DNA from: Methylovulum sp.
GTDB taxonomy: Bacteria; Pseudomonadota; Gammaproteobacteria; Methylococcales; Methylomonadaceae
DNA: 64,000 bases
Direction: 5' to 3'
Assembly: GCA_028712695.1 (NCBI GenBank)
Contig: JAQTQZ010000018.1
Coordinates: 1 to 64,000 of the forward strand
Part shown: one piece after another, positions 59,469 through 64,000 of the stretch
Layout: the number at the start of each line of letters is the position of its first letter
Position numbering within the stretch: position 1 is the stretch's first letter
Notes under the pieces: generated by a model
What the model saw: the letters and a program-made list of their open reading frames with translations, nothing else
Told to the model about the DNA's origin: nothing
The model's database searches: none
Program-made: the position numbers and the translations under genes

Positions 59469-61046
59469 ATGTTTCGTTTCCGCTTGGCAATAGCCATCTT
59501 CGTTTCGTTCGGCTTTGTCTTGCTGTTAGGCGTTACGCTGTATTGGAATACAAACCAAGTTGCTTGGTATTTCCAGCATAGCCAAACCGCGTATGAGGCT
59601 TTCGACCATTATGAACGCTTGTCCCAAGAAGCCTATCGCCACTTCAAACAACGGATGGATAGCTTAATAACCCATAGCCCGGCGGCAGCAAAGGGTGTTA
59701 AATCTTCTAGACAACGTCTCGACAAAGCCATGCAGGAACTAAGGGACACGGCGGTAAAGACAGAAGACGACCCGCACAAACCCGCCGAACTGGAAAGGGC
59801 CGCCCATCTAACCGCTTTTTTGGATGCCAGCGAATATTGGTTCGACGACATCGAACGGCTGCACCAGCAGGGCGAGCTAGAACAGGCGACGCAAGCCCTA
59901 GCAAAATTCTCCGAAAACGAAATAGACGGCAACTTCCAGCCCATGATTGACGCCGCCATCAACGCTGAACGGGAAAAGGCAGGAAAAGCCAAGCAAGATT
60001 TGGAAAACCTGCTCGCCCAATCGCGTTGGATCGCCATTCTGGCATCGTTGACAGCGGCCCTATTCAGCTTCACATCGGGGATATTTCTGTTGCGCGGCGT
60101 TAAGAAACCAGTCGAGGCTCTGATGAAAGGCACCGACGAAATAGCCTCAGGCAATCTGGATTATCGCATTGTCGTCAATAGCCACGATGAATTCGCTTAT
60201 CTCGCCAGCCATTTCAATCAAATGGCGCAGGAACTTTATATCCAACAAAACAAATTACGTGACGGCCGTGCCGTGTTGGAAAAAAGGGTCGCAGAGCGCA
60301 CCTTAGAGCTGCGGCGCTTAAATGAAGAATTAAAACGCATGGATACTGCGCGGCGGGAGTTTTTAGCCGACATCAGCCACGAGTTGCGCACCCCCATTAC
60401 CGTGATTCGGGGCGAGGCAGAAGTGACGTTGCGCGGCTTAGACCGCAATGCCGACGAGTACAAAGACACCTTGCAACGCATCGCCGAATTAGCAATGCAA
60501 TTGGGAACCTACGTTAAAGATTTATTATTTCTGGCCAGTGCCGAAACAGCCAACTTGCAATTTGAATGGGATAGTTTGGATCTGGCTGAAGTGGTTGCCA
60601 GCGCAGTGGATGATTTTTTACTGATGGCTGAAGAAAACGGGCTTTCGGTTTCTTTAACAGCAGCCAACGGGCCCGTGTGGGTGTACGGTGACAAACAACG
60701 GCTGCGGCAATTGCTGTTTATTTTGGGCGACAACGCCTGCCGTTATTCAAAGCCTCAAGGGCATCTTGCGGTCGCTTTATGGATGGATGAAAAGCAAGCT
60801 TTTTTCACCCTTACCGATCAAGGCATAGGCATCCCCGCCCAAGATTTGGAACGCATTTTTGACCGCCGGTTCCGTAGCCAAAATGCGCTAAATTCGCGCG
60901 ATGACGGTAGCGGCTTAGGTTTGCCCATGGCCCAATCGATTGTGAAGGCGCATGGCGGCGAAATCAGTGTGGCTAGCGTCGAGAATAAAGGCTCCACCTT
61001 TACGGTAACGCTACCGCTGATTTTGCTTGAACCCGATGGCGGATAG
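59469..61046 (+). CDS. HAMP-containing sensor histidine kinase
   Basis: The 525-residue kinase has TM1 (about 5-28, IAIFVSFGFVLLLGVTLYW), a helical sensory periplasmic domain, TM2 (about 178-200, IAILASLTAALFSFTSGIF), a HAMP domain (RGVKKPVEALMKGTDEIASG), a coiled coil, HisKA with the canonical SHELRTPITVIRGE (His304), and HATPase with LFILGDNACRYS, TDQGIGIPAQD and GSGLGLPMAQSIV. It lies 5 bp after the lipoprotein gene, and the regulator gene follows 200 bp later. It is the catalytic kinase of the operon and should phosphorylate the OmpR-type regulator at 61247. Stimulus unknown. Confidence 0.93.
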   Translation: MFRFRLAIAIFVSFGFVLLLGVTLYWNTNQVAWYFQHSQTAYEAFDHYERLSQEAYRHFKQRMDSLITHSPAAAKGVKSSRQRLDKAMQELRDTAVKTEDDPHKPAELERAAHLTAFLDASEYWFDDIERLHQQGELEQATQALAKFSENEIDGNFQPMIDAAINAEREKAGKAKQDLENLLAQSRWIAILASLTAALFSFTSGIFLLRGVKKPVEALMKGTDEIASGNLDYRIVVNSHDEFAYLASHFNQMAQELYIQQNKLRDGRAVLEKRVAERTLELRRLNEELKRMDTARREFLADISHELRTPITVIRGEAEVTLRGLDRNADEYKDTLQRIAELAMQLGTYVKDLLFLASAETANLQFEWDSLDLAEVVASAVDDFLLMAEENGLSVSLTAANGPVWVYGDKQRLRQLLFILGDNACRYSKPQGHLAVALWMDEKQAFFTLTDQGIGIPAQDLERIFDRRFRSQNALNSRDDGSGLGLPMAQSIVKAHGGEISVASVENKGSTFTVTLPLILLEPDGG

Positions 61047-61246
61047 CCAAAAATAACTTCTTGGATGTCACCGATACCTTGGATCTGGCAGCTTTTAATT
61101 CAGGAAGTTATTATCGGCCTGTTCCTGTATGAAATGGCTCCGGCAATAACACAACTGCCAGCCGCACCCTCCTGCGGTCGGAAAAATCAATTCAACCCTG
61201 TTGTTTTCCATTCCTTACCAACAACAATCAAACGGATAATGGCTAT

Positions 61247-61927
61247 ATGCGAATTCTGCTAGTAGAAGACGACAAACGGATTGCCGATTTTGTTCAACGC
61301 GGGCTGAAGGCTGAAGGCTATGTGGTGGAAGTTGCCAATAACGGCTTGGATGCCATCGCAATAGGCAACGAAGGCCAGTTCGAAGCGATCATTTTGGATC
61401 TGGGCTTGCCTGACATCAATGGGCGGGAAGTTTGTGAGCGGTTGCGCCTCACCGGTATCGATACCCCGATTTTAATGTTGACGGCACGGGATACCGTACA
61501 AGATAAAGTGACCGGTTTGCGTTCGGGTGCCGATGACTACATGACCAAACCCTTCTCGTTTGAGGAGCTGCTTGCCCGGATCGAAGCATTGACGCGCCGC
61601 CGTGGCGGCGGACTTAAAGCCGAAAGTAAAGAATTAGCGATAGCCGACCTACTGTTGAATTTAGAAACCCATGAAGTACGGCGTGGCAATGTGCTAATCG
61701 ACCTTACGCCCAAAGAATTCGCCTTACTCGAATGCTTCATGCGGACGCCCGGCAAAGTGTTGAGCCGCACCCGTATCCTAGAACAAGTCTGGGGCTACAG
61801 TGCCGATCCATTGACCAATGTCGTGGATGTCTATATTCGTCAATTAAGGCGCAAAATTGATGACGATTATGCGCTTAAGCTACTTAAGACAGTACGGGGC
61901 TTCGGCTATAAGCTGGATAGCCTTTGA
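61247..61927 (+). CDS. OmpR-family response regulator
   Basis: The 226-residue protein has an N-terminal receiver (MRILLVEDDKRIADF; acidic pocket Asp9-Asp10; phosphoacceptor Asp51 in AIILDLGLPDINGREV; conserved Thr and Lys in LMLTARD and MTKPFSF) and a C-terminal winged helix (LTPKEFALLECFMRTPGKVLSR, VVDVYIRQLRRKID, TVRGFGYKL). OmpR regulators bind DNA as dimers after phosphorylation. It is the output of the kinases encoded just upstream. Residue positions given are approximate. Confidence 0.96.
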   Translation: MRILLVEDDKRIADFVQRGLKAEGYVVEVANNGLDAIAIGNEGQFEAIILDLGLPDINGREVCERLRLTGIDTPILMLTARDTVQDKVTGLRSGADDYMTKPFSFEELLARIEALTRRRGGGLKAESKELAIADLLLNLETHEVRRGNVLIDLTPKEFALLECFMRTPGKVLSRTRILEQVWGYSADPLTNVVDVYIRQLRRKIDDDYALKLLKTVRGFGYKLDSL

Positions 61928-62082
61928 AAAATAAAATGCCCGCCTGTTTTTAGCTGTAGAGATGTTTTATTCAGGGTATATTCATACTGAACCACTACCC
62001 AGCACCAATATTGTTTCTGCAACTTAACAATACCTTTTATAATAGTCGGGATTTTACCTAACAACAGGGCATCCCCCACACC

Positions 62083-63663
62083 ATGACCTCATTTAACAAC
62101 GCCCTCGCCAAACTCCAAGACAGTGGCCATCAACAGCTGCTTTGCGGCGGTTTAAAAGGCATAGAAAAAGAAAGCCTACGCATCAATAAAGCAGGATTGA
62201 TTGCCCAGACCGACCACCCTTACGGTTTAGGTTCGGCCTTGATGCATCCTTTCATCACTACCGATTACTCCGAAGCCTTAATCGAGCTGATTACCCCGCC
62301 GTTTGCCGACATTTCCGACACGCTGGATTATTTGCACAACATCCACTTGTTTGTTTATCAGCACCTCAACGAGGAAATGCTGTTAGGCGCCAGCATGCCC
62401 TGCGGCATCAACGGCGATGAGAGCATACGCATTGCCGAATACGGCACATCTAATGTCGGCCGTATGAAGCATGTTTACCGTCATGGTTTATGGCACCGCT
62501 ATGGCCGGACGATGCAGGCCATCGCCGGTATCCATTTCAATTATTCGGTGCCTGAAGGCTTGTGGCCAGTGTTGCACTGCGTAGCCAATAGCCCTGTGTC
62601 ATTGGAAGAATTCACCGCCGCCAGCTATTTTGGCTTGGTCAGGAATTTCCAACGTATCGGTTGGCTGATTTTATATTTGTTCGGCGCATCGCCAGCGATC
62701 TGCAAAAGCTTTTTTAACAGCCGACCTGAATTAAGGGCACAATTTGAGGAGTTTGACGGGCACACGCTGTACCATCCTTACGCCACCTCATTGCGGATGA
62801 GCGACATCGGCTATAAAAGCAAAAATCAGGCGGGCCTGAATATTGATTACAATTCCTTAGGCGGCTATGTCAGCAGTCTCTGCAAAGCAATCACCACGCC
62901 CTACCCTGAGTATGAAAAAATCGGCGTCGTGGTGGATGGGCAATACCAGCAGCTCAACGCTAATATCCTACAAATAGAAAACGAGTTTTACAGCACCATC
63001 CGCCCCAAACAAATTGCCGAATCCTGCGAAAAACCCACCCGTGCGTTAAAGCGCCGGGGCGTCCGTTACATAGAAATGCGCTCGCTGGACCTGGATTTGT
63101 TTAACCCGCTCGGCATCGATGTGGACAAAGCCCGTTTTATCGAAGCCTTGCTGCTGACGTGTTTGCTCACCGACAGCCCGGAAATTTCCGCACAGGATCA
63201 CCAGACCAACAACACCAACCAGTTGGCGGTTGCCCATGCCGGCAGAAAGCCGCAACTGGAATTGCAAAAAAACGGGCAAAGTATCCGCCTGCAAGACTGG
63301 GCCAATGACATCTTGGCGTCAATGCGGCCAATTTGTGCAGTGCTCGATCAAGATGACATGGCCAAACCGTATAGTACGGCCCTGCAAAAACAGCAAGCCC
63401 TGGTCGATAATCCCGACTTGACCGCATCGGCACGCATGTTGGCGAACATGCGCGAGAACTCGCAACCGTTTGCCAGCTTTGCCTTGAACAAATCCGCCGA
63501 ACATGCCCGCTATTTTAGCGCCAATAAGCTGGATGACGCCCAAACCTTGCAGTTTACTGAAATGGCACTGCAATCCCATGCCAAACAACGTGAAATCGAA
63601 AACCAACCAGAACGGCCTTTTGACGAATTTTTGAACCGCTACTTTTCACAAACCTGCATTTAA
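62083..63663 (+). CDS. gshA: Glutamate-cysteine ligase
   Basis: GshA joins glutamate and cysteine with ATP as the first and rate-limiting step of glutathione synthesis. The 526 residues match the proteobacterial class (E. coli 518). It begins [20 protein letters not shown] and has [38 protein letters not shown], and [20 protein letters not shown], the conserved metal/substrate-binding segments. It is followed 4 bp later by cysH, so they form a unit linking sulfate assimilation to glutathione. Preceded by about 155 bp of non-coding DNA after the OmpR regulator. Confidence 0.96.
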   Translation: MTSFNNALAKLQDSGHQQLLCGGLKGIEKESLRINKAGLIAQTDHPYGLGSALMHPFITTDYSEALIELITPPFADISDTLDYLHNIHLFVYQHLNEEMLLGASMPCGINGDESIRIAEYGTSNVGRMKHVYRHGLWHRYGRTMQAIAGIHFNYSVPEGLWPVLHCVANSPVSLEEFTAASYFGLVRNFQRIGWLILYLFGASPAICKSFFNSRPELRAQFEEFDGHTLYHPYATSLRMSDIGYKSKNQAGLNIDYNSLGGYVSSLCKAITTPYPEYEKIGVVVDGQYQQLNANILQIENEFYSTIRPKQIAESCEKPTRALKRRGVRYIEMRSLDLDLFNPLGIDVDKARFIEALLLTCLLTDSPEISAQDHQTNNTNQLAVAHAGRKPQLELQKNGQSIRLQDWANDILASMRPICAVLDQDDMAKPYSTALQKQQALVDNPDLTASARMLANMRENSQPFASFALNKSAEHARYFSANKLDDAQTLQFTEMALQSHAKQREIENQPERPFDEFLNRYFSQTCI

Positions 63664-63667
63664 CACC

Positions 63668-64000
63668 ATGACCGCCATTGACATTGACGCCTTACAAAAC
63701 GAACTGGGCCACAAGAGCCCCCGTATCATCCTTAAAAAAGCACTGGCATTATTCGGCAACATCGGTATTTCTTTTAGTGGCGCGGAAGATGTGGTGCTGA
63801 TTGACATGGCCTTGGCCATTAACAAAGACATCGCGGTTTTCTGCCTGGACACCGGCCGTTTGCACCCAGAAACCTACCGTTATATCGAAAAAGTAAGGAA
63901 ACACTACCAAATAGACATTGAATTGCTGACGCCAGACCGCACGGTATTGGACACGTTCGTCAAACGCAAAGGCCTGTTCAGCTTTTACGAAGACGGCCAC
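63668..64000 (+). CDS. cysH: CysH-type phosphoadenylyl/adenylyl-sulfate reductase, 3' cut by window end
   Basis: The first 111 residues match CysH reductases, which reduce activated sulfate (PAPS or APS) to sulfite with thioredoxin or glutaredoxin. Seen are [17 protein letters not shown] (the SGG/PP-loop region of the PAPS-reductase family) and [29 protein letters not shown] with LDTGRL fits the APS-reductase (Fe-S cluster) branch as well as PAPS reductases; the cluster cysteines that decide lie beyond the window. ATG at 63668 follows gshA by 4 bp, so the pair is probably cotranscribed. Confidence 0.9.
   Translation, partial: MTAIDIDALQNELGHKSPRIILKKALALFGNIGISFSGAEDVVLIDMALAINKDIAVFCLDTGRLHPETYRYIEKVRKHYQIDIELLTPDRTVLDTFVKRKGLFSFYEDGH

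Overview
The window reads as a stretch of a gammaproteobacterial chromosome of moderate GC content. The housekeeping genes ubiD, ubiK, comM/yifB, proS, srmB, recQ, gshA, cysH and the run rlmH-maf-rng-yhdP-nit-tldD are all of gammaproteobacterial type. Free-living aquatic or soil traits (metal efflux, RTX protein, polyamine enzyme, many decayed insertion sequences) would fit a Methylococcales-like organism, but no methane-oxidation marker is present, so that placement is inference only. No tRNA, rRNA or CRISPR array was recognised.

Layout. 0-4 kb: the end of a ribbon-helix-helix antitoxin, a transporter fragment, a DUF389 membrane protein and ubiD. 4.1-5.3 kb: a frameshifted IS1-family element and a GC-rich structured non-coding block. 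5.4-10.9 kb: a complete CzcCBA-type metal RND efflux operon. 11-15 kb: a two-gene unit pairing a small MscS channel with a large protein that joins a periplasmic coiled coil, membrane segments and a P-loop ATPase. 15.3-18.2 kb: an NspC-like decarboxylase, comM and ubiK. 18.3-19.4 kb: an IS graveyard (IS630 and IS1 remnants, the latter split by a 137-bp MITE with an 8-bp target duplication). 19.4-23.1 kb: a partner-switching signalling pair (CBS-PP2C-ATPase and STAS-STAS-binding-protein fold). 23.5-26.6 kb: a 1022-residue RTX protein.

26.8-37.3 kb: proS, an SrmB-like helicase, a YgjP-type metallopeptidase, small proteins, a TIGR03032-TPR-glycosyltransferase fusion, a secreted beta-helix protein and a TauE/SafE permease. 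37.5-45.4 kb is accessory and AT-richer: a HEPN-like protein, an H-NS homologue, a YkgJ protein, a 45-residue membrane microprotein, a decayed transposase, a Tat-exported protein, and a small block resembling integron gene cassettes with one convincing attC site and two core-site half motifs but no integrase.

45.4-57 kb: recQ, then the conserved rlmH-maf-rng-yhdP-nit-bamC-like-tldD run, tightly packed. 57.3-61.9 kb: a signalling operon with a QseE/GlrK-like kinase whose phospho-acceptor histidine is arginine, a QseG-like lipoprotein, a canonical kinase and an OmpR-type regulator. 62-64 kb: gshA followed at once by cysH (cut by the window end), linking sulfate reduction to glutathione synthesis.
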